The notes under the pieces: model-generated
The model's input: the letters and a program-made list of their open reading frames with translations, nothing else
What the model was told of the DNA's origin: nothing
The model's database searches: none
Program-made: the position numbers and the translations under genes
Virus record (IMG/VR): IMGVR_UViG_3300032242_003702
Location: 1-27,190 of that record
Direction: 5' to 3' (one strand)
Origin: a virus
Length of the DNA: 27,190 bases
In this document: positions 1 through 5,951 of the stretch, piece after piece
Numbering within the stretch: the first letter of the stretch is position 1
Layout: each line of letters starts with the position of its first letter

Positions 1-156
1 AGCGTTCCCCCATTCGGTTTTAGCAAATTTTGTGACACCGCTTTCCTCATGGGAAACGACGATAAATCCCATGTCGAAATGCTCACTCAGGATCTGGCGG
101 GCCTTTTCCATGGCTTTTAGCCGGCCCTTATGGTCTTCCGGGGTTGCCTCACTCAT
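1..156 (-). CDS. Partial small phage protein, cut by window edge
   Basis: An open frame of 52 codons runs off the left edge, beginning MSEATPEDHK and reading FIVVSHEESGVTKFAKTEWG near the cut. Its ATG overlaps the TGA of the preceding gene as ATGA, so the two are probably translationally coupled. The N-terminal part looks helical and charged. The second half has a strand-like hydrophobic stretch (FIVVS) followed by a polar turn. I do not recognise a family. The coupling and phage-like codon use argue it is real; its function is unknown. Confidence 0.7.
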   Translation of the reverse strand, partial: MSEATPEDHKGRLKAMEKARQILSEHFDMGFIVVSHEESGVTKFAKTEWGNA

Positions 157-416
157 TTGTTCTTGTAGTGCCAGACAGGGGAAATATTCCTGCCGCAACG
201 GATGCGAAATTGTTTTTTCTGCAATTTATTGGCATCCATAGCTTTTTCCAATCGATGCTGCATCGTGGATGTCGGAAGTTTCGCCAGAACAGCAAGCTCC
301 CGGACATGCATCCATCCTTCGGGCACTTTATCGACTCCGCCGCTTGTTCCCATTGTTTTCATTAGGACTGAGAGCCATGCGTTGGCGGTCTTTTCGGCTG
401 GAGGCTTCTTTTTCAT
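153..416 (-). CDS. Small putative helix-turn-helix protein
   Basis: An 87-residue basic protein. Residues about 35-60 (WMHVRELAVLAKLPTSTMQH) have the spacing of a helix-turn-helix: helix, turn around LAKLPTS, then a recognition helix with TMQHRLEK. The C-terminal stretch RIRCGRNISPVWHY could be a wing, so a winged-helix fold is possible. It is the second-last gene of the block and its TGA overlaps the next ATG. A short inverted repeat fills the 20-base gap before its start and might be an autoregulatory site. DNA binding is inferred from pattern only. It could equally be a small structural or host-interaction protein. Confidence 0.65.
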   Translation of the reverse strand: MKKKPPAEKTANAWLSVLMKTMGTSGGVDKVPEGWMHVRELAVLAKLPTSTMQHRLEKAMDANKLQKKQFRIRCGRNISPVWHYKNK

Positions 417-423
417 GAATGAA

Positions 424-436
424 ATTAGGTTCTAAT
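424..436. promoter_or_regulatory. Short inverted repeat before the HTH-like gene
   Basis: ATTAG-GTT-CTAAT is a perfect 5-base-arm inverted repeat. It lies wholly inside the 20-base gap between the metallophosphoesterase stop (437) and the ATG at 416. The position suits an operator for the HTH-like protein, but arms this short arise easily by chance in AT-rich DNA. Confidence 0.25.
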
Positions 437-1204
437 CTAAAAAGGCAAACGCCACCCGTGGTCTTCGTTCTCACTGGGGCCGGTGAAGAGCCATGCTTGT
501 GATGCAGGAGACTTCCCCTCGCGGAATTCCCCGGCCACGATCCCCATCCCCCATGCCATGGTTGCCCTGCGGAATGAGGCGTAAGTCATTTCCCGTTTGC
601 GGGTCAGAGTTCCGACACAATACCCATGGGATGGCTTCATCGTGCGACCAGGAGCGGACATGGCTCGATGAGTGTGAGCAAAAATCACTTTCCCTCCATA
701 AGCCTCACCCATGTCCCTGGCACACGATTCGTTGTAGAATGTCCCGTGAGTGAACGTCAGATCCGCCCGCTTGTATTGCTGATAGATCCCATCGTAAGGA
801 ATGATCCGTGTGCCGATCTTGGCGCAGCCGTCCTCGATGTGCTGGATAGCACGGTTGGAAGCGTAGGCAATGACCGCATTTGGGGAAGATTGAAGGTGCC
901 AGAGACGAGCCTCATGGTTCCCGCATAGAAAAACATCAGGCCTATATTCCCGCAGGAACATCAGCCCTCCATCGATGTCAGGGGCGACTGGTTCGGCACT
1001 GTCAGCATCGATCCCGCGAGCTCCGCTGCGGAACGCCGCCGTGTCGATGGCATCTCCAAGGTGAATGGTCAGATCACTTTGATTCCTGCGGATCCATTGG
1101 GATTTGAAATTGAGAACAGCTTTTTTTGCCTCGGGACAGATGTGCTTGCCATGCGAGCACCCCACGGCCATGAACCTCGTCCACTTGGAAACAATGGCGG
1201 CCAT
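437..1204 (-). CDS. Calcineurin-like metallophosphoesterase with altered motif I
   Basis: 255 residues with the ordered motifs of the metallophosphoesterase superfamily: GCSHGKH at 15-21 (motif I position), GDAID at 50-54, GNHE at 95-98, HG at 153-154 and AHTH at 176-179. These metal ligands define a dinuclear-metal phosphoesterase of cytoplasmic type, with no signal peptide. The usual Asp of the motif I DxH is Cys16 here, while His18 is kept. An alternative start at Met12 (MAVGCSHG) would remove an N-terminal tail not needed for the fold. The gene follows the dNMP kinase with only 2 bases between stop and start, so the two form a pair. Substrate is unknown; nucleic-acid or nucleotide phosphoester cleavage is likely. 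Confidence 0.85.
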   Translation of the reverse strand: MAAIVSKWTRFMAVGCSHGKHICPEAKKAVLNFKSQWIRRNQSDLTIHLGDAIDTAAFRSGARGIDADSAEPVAPDIDGGLMFLREYRPDVFLCGNHEARLWHLQSSPNAVIAYASNRAIQHIEDGCAKIGTRIIPYDGIYQQYKRADLTFTHGTFYNESCARDMGEAYGGKVIFAHTHRAMSAPGRTMKPSHGYCVGTLTRKREMTYASFRRATMAWGMGIVAGEFREGKSPASQAWLFTGPSENEDHGWRLPF

Positions 1205-1206
1205 GG

Positions 1207-1758
1207 TTATTCAGTCAGGAAAAGATCCAGGTCGGCGTGGAGTTTCTCCACCGGGCCGTTGTTGAGCAGGATCCGGTCAAAGGTTATCGGTTGTTTTTCG
1301 GAGGAATGAGCCTCCACCGGCGCGATCCCAGGGCGCTTCACCGCGATGATCGTGAACCCTGCCTGCTTGAGAGCCTCGGCTTCATTCTCAAAACGGAGGT
1401 CATCCACCACGACCGAATGGCCTTCCTGCAAATGGCGCGAAACCTTGGAGAGCAAGATCTTCCGCCAGATGTCGGTAGCGACCACATCCCGACCCCATTC
1501 CGTACCTAATGTTTGCATCAGATAGCGGGGAGATTTCCCCCCGACCAGATCGCTGGTGGTTTCCTTGAGGTTTCCATCGACCATTTCCACGGCTTCCATG
1601 AGACCGGCTCCGGCCTCGATGAGGAGGCAACGGACCATCCGTTTGATCGGTGCCGCAAAGCGAACCCGACGGAAATGATGCTTGGCGACGAGGTGGTCGG
1701 CTGCGGTTGATTTACCGCTGCCAGCTAAACCGCAGAAAGCGATGAGCTTGGGGGCCAT
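1207..1758 (-). CDS. Deoxynucleoside monophosphate kinase-like protein
   Basis: 183 residues. The P-loop is at residues 10-17 (GLAGSGKS), followed by an adenylate/thymidylate-kinase-type core. The stretch RYLMQTLGTEWGRDVVATDI and the later VVVDDLRFENEAEAL, then a strand with IIAVKRPG, match the phage dNMP kinase family (T4 gene 1 relatives). These enzymes phosphorylate dNMPs with ATP to supply dNTP synthesis. A TTGACAC element and TAGGGG lie just before its ATG. It sits after the lysis genes and before the metallophosphoesterase, an unusual place for an early-type metabolic enzyme. The kinase family call is strong; nucleotide specificity cannot be read. Confidence 0.88.
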   Translation of the reverse strand: MAPKLIAFCGLAGSGKSTAADHLVAKHHFRRVRFAAPIKRMVRCLLIEAGAGLMEAVEMVDGNLKETTSDLVGGKSPRYLMQTLGTEWGRDVVATDIWRKILLSKVSRHLQEGHSVVVDDLRFENEAEALKQAGFTIIAVKRPGIAPVEAHSSEKQPITFDRILLNNGPVEKLHADLDLFLTE

Positions 1759-1778
1759 TCCCCTACGGGCCGTGTCAA
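1759..1778 (-). promoter_or_regulatory. TTGACAC element before dNMP kinase gene
   Basis: TTGACA at 1773-1778 (minus strand), 14 bases before the ATG, followed by C, GGCCCG and TAGGGG. It is one of nine gene-start-linked copies in the window. It begins directly after the stop of the muramidase gene. No -10 hexamer at 16-18 bases is visible. Confidence 0.55.
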
Positions 1779-1779
1779 T

Positions 1780-2364
1780 TTAGCTGACCAGTGAAGCCTT
1801 CAGATTGGCCACGCGGTTGAGGAGGCCATGCAAGTCGTCGTGGACGACTTCGCTTGTGGTGGCGAGGAATTTGTAGCGGGCGGCGCATTGACTGAGGAAT
1901 GCCAGGGCGAGAGCCTGTTTGTTCTGAGAGGCCCATGCCGCCGAGAGCGTCTGGTCGCCGATTTTCCCATCGATGACCAAATGCGACCCCTCGAGGTCGT
2001 TGAGGGCAAGCTGGAGAAGGCGGACGCATGTCCCCTCCCCTTCATTCACTGCCTGCACAAAAAAGATCCAATTCAGTGGAGAGGGCAATCGGTTAGCAAC
2101 GAGAACCCAATAGTTTTCGGCATAGGTCTGGACGATCCAGTGAGTCGTGGCCGTCACGGTGCCGGTCTCATTTACCGGGAGGTCGTCATCCTGCTGATTT
2201 AATCCAGCAAAAGTAATTCCATGGGAGTCCGGGCGCTCGGAGCGGATGGTCACCCCGTCGTGCTCAAACTCGCACTCGGCTGGCAACACGATGGAGAGTC
2301 CTTTGCGAAAATCGGCAGAATAATTGCCGGCATTGGCCGAGACCAAAATGTCGGAGATCTTCAT
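1780..2364 (-). CDS. Divergent GH108-like endolysin (muramidase)
   Basis: 194 residues from the ATG at 2364, whose ATGA overlaps the holin stop; a longer upstream reading lies inside the holin gene and is rejected. Residues 26-37 (VLPAECEFEHDG) followed by DSHGITFAGL at 46-55 align in pattern with the catalytic E-x-G-G-Y...GGxTxxGI region of glycosyl hydrolase family 108. The family's usual GGY is replaced by EFEHDG. The C-terminal half has the matching features: NWIFFVQAVNEG, LLQLALND, DGKIGDQTL and a closing helix, resembling the peptidoglycan-binding part of the family. It should cut the glycan backbone of the host wall after the holin opens the membrane. No signal peptide. The family call rests on pattern and lysis context. 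Confidence 0.7.
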   Translation of the reverse strand: MKISDILVSANAGNYSADFRKGLSIVLPAECEFEHDGVTIRSERPDSHGITFAGLNQQDDDLPVNETGTVTATTHWIVQTYAENYWVLVANRLPSPLNWIFFVQAVNEGEGTCVRLLQLALNDLEGSHLVIDGKIGDQTLSAAWASQNKQALALAFLSQCAARYKFLATTSEVVHDDLHGLLNRVANLKASLVS

Positions 2365-2774
2365 TTGACCGATTTTGTCTCGGTGCCCTTCCACTTGTCG
2401 AAGCTGCGAAGGGATCCGATGCCAAGCAGGGCAAAGACGAGATTCATCAAATCACCCGACGGGAGGACGGGAAGAGCAATATGGCTGCCAGAAAGGGTGG
2501 CGATCCATGTCGCCATCGGTGCCAGGACAAATTGCCATGCCAGCCCAAAGGCCCCTACCCATCCGCAGGCCGGTCTCCACCCAGCAACGAACATTGAGGG
2601 AGATGCGGCTTCCACTTTATTGATCTCACGCTGACCAGACAACTGATCCGCCTCGATCTGCATCATCTGTTGTTCGATGGCAGCTTGGATCTTCACCTGG
2701 GCATCCCGATCCGGCACCAATTTGTTCACAATTCCGGTGATCGAAGTCACCATCTGCGGTATGTCCCAGAGCAT
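2361..2774 (-). CDS. Holin of the GTA/3TM family
   Basis: 137 residues with an N-terminal amphipathic, charged helix (20-55). Then come the signature AGWRP at 64-68, a membrane segment at about 69-90 and another at about 108-122 after LPSGDLM, and a basic tail. The order AGWRP, GW, hydrophobic helix, LP..GDLM, LGIGSLRSFDK is that of the 3TM holin family first described in gene transfer agents. It would form the membrane lesion that releases the endolysin. Its start overlaps the upstream stop as TAATG and its stop overlaps the endolysin start as ATGA, giving a coupled lysis cassette. Confidence 0.88.
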   Translation of the reverse strand: MLWDIPQMVTSITGIVNKLVPDRDAQVKIQAAIEQQMMQIEADQLSGQREINKVEAASPSMFVAGWRPACGWVGAFGLAWQFVLAPMATWIATLSGSHIALPVLPSGDLMNLVFALLGIGSLRSFDKWKGTETKSVK

Positions 2775-3010
2775 TATCTGACGATTTCCTGTGCGGTCAC
2801 TTCGGGGTGGCGCTCCAGCCAGAGGCGGGTCACTCTTGGTTTCATCTCATCCCTGTCTTTTTCAAGGACGACCTGAGCGTAATGATCGGCAACTATGAGC
2901 GCGACTCCCGAGGCAAGTGCTAGAACAAGAGGGACTCCGATCCACCGCATGAACGCAAGGATGGCTTTTAGCGTGTCAAGAACTTCGTCGTGGTTTGAAG
3001 AAGTCGTCAT
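2774..3010 (-). CDS. Single-TM small protein of the lysis cassette
   Basis: 78 residues: a polar N-terminus, one strong membrane segment at about 18-41 (IGVPLVLALASGVALIV), and a charged tail ending in PEVTAQEIVR. Its stop overlaps the holin ATG. Position and topology suit an antiholin, a second holin or a spanin-like accessory. There is no lipobox cysteine, so an o-spanin is unlikely. The exact role is not known. Confidence 0.75.
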   Translation of the reverse strand: MTTSSNHDEVLDTLKAILAFMRWIGVPLVLALASGVALIVADHYAQVVLEKDRDEMKPRVTRLWLERHPEVTAQEIVR

Positions 3011-3033
3011 AAGGAAAAATCGTTTAATGACAA

Positions 3034-3369
3034 TTATTTAACCGGAACAGCGCGGATCTTGGCAGGTGCCGGGAACAACGCGAGGATTGCCGTCTGGATT
3101 GCTGATGTTCCGTTTTTAACGTTCAGAAGATCGCTGATTCGAGCGTCCGTGTCGGAATCGGAAAACTGACCAACCGAAGAGTAGGGAGGCGTCGTGTGTT
3201 GATCCCAGAGGACAAGGCTTGCGTTGACGCCTTTAAGTCGGGCCGTGGCGACCTGACGGCTGTTGTCGTAACTGACCGAATAATCAATCGAAGTCAGCGT
3301 GGTGGGTTTGATCGGCTTCCCCGAAACGGGGGCCGGTGCGATCGTGATGGGAGCGGTTAATGCAATCAT
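3034..3369 (-). CDS. Small virion-associated protein of unknown function
   Basis: 111 residues. A proline-rich start (TAPITIAPAPVSGKPIKP) is followed by a beta-rich centre (DYSVSYDNSRQVATARLKGVNASLVLW) and a Ser/Asp-rich stretch. The stop-to-start gap to the LamG protein is 4 bases. Lying between the adhesin genes and the lysis cassette, it may be an accessory fibre or capping protein. I recognise no family. Confidence 0.7.
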   Translation of the reverse strand: MIALTAPITIAPAPVSGKPIKPTTLTSIDYSVSYDNSRQVATARLKGVNASLVLWDQHTTPPYSSVGQFSDSDTDARISDLLNVKNGTSAIQTAILALFPAPAKIRAVPVK

Positions 3370-3373
3370 GGTG

Positions 3374-4975
3374 TTAGAAGTTAAGGAACCAAGGGAAACG
3401 AAGAAGTCGCGAAATCAATCCATCCTGACCGCCGCCGGAACCGGCAATGGTCACGGTCAAATTATTGGAACCGTATTGCCCCCCCTGGGTGATTTTTTGC
3501 AGGGAATTAACATTGAAAGAATAAATTAGCGAAGTCGGTGACGTGTAAGTGGCATGACCATGGATTACGGAATGTTCATTGTAAGCACCGGAACGGAATG
3601 TCACATCTCCGTAAATGGTGGATTCGTACATGCCCCAACTGTCACCTGAAAAAGTGGCACCGTTGGTGACCGTAAGGCCAATGTAAGCAAGTTCCGCTGA
3701 ATCTGCGGTCAATGTATTAACCGTTGGGTTCAAAGTGCCGGTGTTGGAATAAATGGCACCATTCGGAGCAATGAAAATGTTTGTCGAAGCATCCGGCAGC
3801 GCTTGAGTACCAACCGAATTGATAGGGCGAGTCGTAAACGTATTGTCAGTCCACCAGTTTGCAGGGTTGCTGAAATCTCCATTGCCAGCACCGCCAACAG
3901 AAGGACTATCGTTAAACCATTGAGGACTTACGGCGGGCCATCCAAGATAGCTTACTGTTCCTGCAACAGTTCCTCCGATTGGAAATTGACCATTTCCTTG
4001 ATCGTAATACACATAAGCATTACCACCAATATAGCCATATGCCCTTGAGCTATCACGCATGGTAACATTGCCATCAATAGTCCCTGCCATTACCGAAGAT
4101 CCCTGCATATTGACTACGCCAGTAGATTGAAGCGTTAGTCCCACACCAAAGTCAGCAGACCAGAATGAAGCATCATGGCAAAAGCATTGGTTAGCACCTT
4201 GCGTATTCTGGGTTACTTGATTGTAAAGATTAACAATCGTTGTGCTATATGGAAGTGCTATAGCTTGGATAGTAAATCCAGAATCCTGCCACCAATTTAG
4301 AAGGTTTCCCCAATCTCCATCTTCTTGAGCATTGTTATAGTATAATTGAAATGGATATGTATTTCCTGCTCCATTATTCCAAAGTGTATTTACTTCTCCA
4401 GTTGAGAGCGCACGACTCCAAGCTCCTACTTCATCAATACTACAAGTACCAAGAGGGCCGACATCTCCACTAAAATTAACATAAAAAGGAACACTTGGCC
4501 CTATATTTCCTGCCGCAGATCCAATAAATACATTATCAACATACAAAGAAAAATTAGTACCATCAAAAATTCCAACTACATTATGCCATGCCGCATCATT
4601 GTATGATACTCCTGTGGTATTTACTACGGTTGTATTTGGTGCTTGGAAATAAATATTACTATCAACTGCTAAAATCCTATAACCATTACCGAAATTTGCA
4701 CCTATTTGCCCCCAAACCCCACCTTGACCAATCGTAGAAGATTTAATCCATGCAGAATATGTAAATGGGGAAGATGCACTAAATAATGTTCCAGATTCAA
4801 AGTATTCTTGACCATTAAAATTAGCACATCCACCAATAATTCCAGCACCTAAAGTTGTTTTATCACGCTGTGAGGTAAAATCATTTCCATTGCCAGTTAC
4901 ATCAACAAGACTAACTCCTCCAGAACCATCATCATTAAAGTTCCAGTAGGCTGAAAGGCCGTTTCTAATTGCCAT
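3374..4975 (-). CDS. LamG-domain tail protein with NWW/beta-helix modules
   Basis: 533 residues. Residues about 6-208 form a LamG/concanavalin-A-like lectin domain (GLSAYWNF, DVTGNGND, FNGQEYFESG, FTYSAWIK, WHNVVGIFDGTNFSLYVDN, IDEVGAWSRALS). Two modules of the form YNN...W..L.NWW.D..FT...LP follow, at about 212-245 and 362-402. Each is followed by short strand repeats (DGNVTMRDSSRAYGYIGGNA and similar) suggestive of a beta-helix. The C-terminus is Gly/Ser-rich, then hydrophobic. Such proteins bind surface glycans, so a receptor-binding or virion-decorating role is likely. The LamG part lies in clearly AT-rich DNA (about 4100-4975), unlike its neighbours. The same NWW module occurs in the protein at 5952-8477. 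Confidence 0.85.
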   Translation of the reverse strand: MAIRNGLSAYWNFNDDGSGGVSLVDVTGNGNDFTSQRDKTTLGAGIIGGCANFNGQEYFESGTLFSASSPFTYSAWIKSSTIGQGGVWGQIGANFGNGYRILAVDSNIYFQAPNTTVVNTTGVSYNDAAWHNVVGIFDGTNFSLYVDNVFIGSAAGNIGPSVPFYVNFSGDVGPLGTCSIDEVGAWSRALSTGEVNTLWNNGAGNTYPFQLYYNNAQEDGDWGNLLNWWQDSGFTIQAIALPYSTTIVNLYNQVTQNTQGANQCFCHDASFWSADFGVGLTLQSTGVVNMQGSSVMAGTIDGNVTMRDSSRAYGYIGGNAYVYYDQGNGQFPIGGTVAGTVSYLGWPAVSPQWFNDSPSVGGAGNGDFSNPANWWTDNTFTTRPINSVGTQALPDASTNIFIAPNGAIYSNTGTLNPTVNTLTADSAELAYIGLTVTNGATFSGDSWGMYESTIYGDVTFRSGAYNEHSVIHGHATYTSPTSLIYSFNVNSLQKITQGGQYGSNNLTVTIAGSGGGQDGLISRLLRFPWFLNF

Positions 4976-4981
4976 GATAAA

Positions 4982-5194
4982 TTACGCTGTGCGGCGGGTT
5001 GTGCGGCTGCCATTGCCGCCGATGGTGATGGTGATTTCGGCAACCCGAGTCCCTTCAGGGCCATTTTCAAAAAAACTCAACGTCCCGCCGGCGCTTGAGA
5101 CGGATGTGGAAGATTCGACAATCGTATCGTAAGTTGGAATTTCAAAGGGATTGGAAATATCCCTGAAGCTGGGATGAAAAAACGGGTCGCTCAT
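4982..5194 (-). CDS. Small protein of unknown function in adhesin cluster
   Basis: 70 residues, aromatic at the N-terminus (SDPFFHPSFRDISNPF). A Ser-rich middle and a strand (VAEITITIGGNGS) lead to a basic end RTTRRTA. The strand resembles the LTVTIAGSGGG at the C-terminus of the downstream LamG protein. A TTGACAT element precedes the start by 13 bases. It is probably a minor virion component; no family recognised. Confidence 0.7.
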   Translation of the reverse strand: MSDPFFHPSFRDISNPFEIPTYDTIVESSTSVSSAGGTLSFFENGPEGTRVAEITITIGGNGSRTTRRTA

Positions 5195-5213
5195 ACCATG
5201 GAAAAAATGTCAA
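5195..5213 (-). promoter_or_regulatory. TTGACAT element before 70-residue gene
   Basis: TTTTGACAT with TTGACA at 5208-5213, 13 bases before the ATG at 5194. CCATGG lies between. Same orientation as all other gene-linked copies; no -10 hexamer visible. Confidence 0.55.
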
Positions 5214-5217
5214 AACA

Positions 5218-5493
5218 TTAAGACCAAGCCAATCCGGTCACTTGATTGGACTCGTTAATTGTAATCGTCAATGATTTTTTTGTGTCGTTAATTACAGTAT
5301 GCGTGGCGTTCGGTTGAGATATGAAAAGGGTGTATACAACGGCACTGGCTCGGATGTAATCAATTTGATAAATGTTGCCCGATCCATCCCGATAGATTTG
5401 GCAAGTATCGTAATGTGGGGGTTCAAACGAGCGTGTTCGATCCAAAATGACATCAAAAATATTATTTTCTGAATCAAAGAATTTAATGGCCAT
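5218..5493 (-). CDS. Small beta-rich protein of unknown function
   Basis: 91 residues from the ATG at 5493 (MAIKFFDSENNIFDVILDRT). A TTG six codons upstream is open but belongs to the TTGACAC element and is rejected as a start. The sequence alternates hydrophobic and polar residues throughout, suggesting an all-beta fold (YQIDYIRASAVVYTLFI, KSLTITI). Its opening MAIKFFDSENN recalls short baseplate or fibre adaptor proteins. It lies in moderately AT-rich DNA between two adhesin-related genes. Function unknown. Confidence 0.75.
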   Translation of the reverse strand: MAIKFFDSENNIFDVILDRTRSFEPPHYDTCQIYRDGSGNIYQIDYIRASAVVYTLFISQPNATHTVINDTKKSLTITINESNQVTGLAWS

Positions 5494-5511
5494 ACATGTG
5501 AAGAGTGTCAA
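5494..5511 (-). promoter_or_regulatory. TTGACAC element before 91-residue gene
   Basis: TTGACA at 5506-5511, 12 bases before the ATG. The TGA inside the element is the stop codon of the preceding gene, so this copy overlaps coding sequence. Confidence 0.5.
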
Positions 5512-5951
5512 TTTAGTGCCGAACCCATTTTGACAATAAAGTTTTTGCTTGAGGTTTTAATTGTTGCAGGGCCGATGTTTCCATTTTCCGAATTGTAAAA
5601 AGGATTGCTTTGAACCCATTGGATTTCTCCGAGGAGTGAAAGCAATTTTCCTTTTCCCATGGCACCCTCAAGACCAGATCCCGAAAGGGATGCATGCAGG
5701 TAGTAATTCCCATTGGAATGATTCCAGCCGTCACTTTGCAGCAAAATCTCACCGGTGTCCGTTTCTTTCAGTGTGAACAAGATCAAGGAAATTGGACTCA
5801 GATCGGCTGCAAAGGCAGGATCGCTGACAACTCCTCCATTGGAAAAAATAACTTGAAAAATCAGGTCATCGCCCACTTTTTCCAAATCGGGGAGAGTTCC
5901 CGTCACCGCACGGGTGACCACATCGATCAAAAGACTATTGAGCGTGTTCAT
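5508..5951 (-). CDS. Stand-alone copy of adhesin C-terminal domain
   Basis: 147 residues that align along most of their length with the C-terminal about 150 residues of the adjacent adhesin (5952-8477). GDDLIFQVIFSNGG..SDP matches SDDFFFQVAFHSGN..SDP. LLGEIQWVQ...IGPATIKTSSKNF matches LIGEVKWQE...VGPRVLIRRSQNF. Both end near SALN/RSLN. The gene begins at ATG directly after the adhesin stop (TAAATG). It looks like a duplicated domain that now forms its own subunit, perhaps a fibre cap or an attachment piece. Biochemical function unknown. Confidence 0.85.
   Translation of the reverse strand: MNTLNSLLIDVVTRAVTGTLPDLEKVGDDLIFQVIFSNGGVVSDPAFAADLSPISLILFTLKETDTGEILLQSDGWNHSNGNYYLHASLSGSGLEGAMGKGKLLSLLGEIQWVQSNPFYNSENGNIGPATIKTSSKNFIVKMGSALN

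Noticed and set aside
2974-2979. Another TTGACA copy on the minus strand
   Set aside because: It lies inside the one-TM gene (coding for Leu-Asp-Thr) and is not close to a start codon.
5218-5511. Extended TTG start for the 91-residue gene, and similar TTG or GTG extensions at 10764, 17547, 21311 and 26240
   Set aside because: These use bases of the TTGACA element or overlap neighbours. Downstream ATG starts fit spacing, coupling or ribosome sites better.
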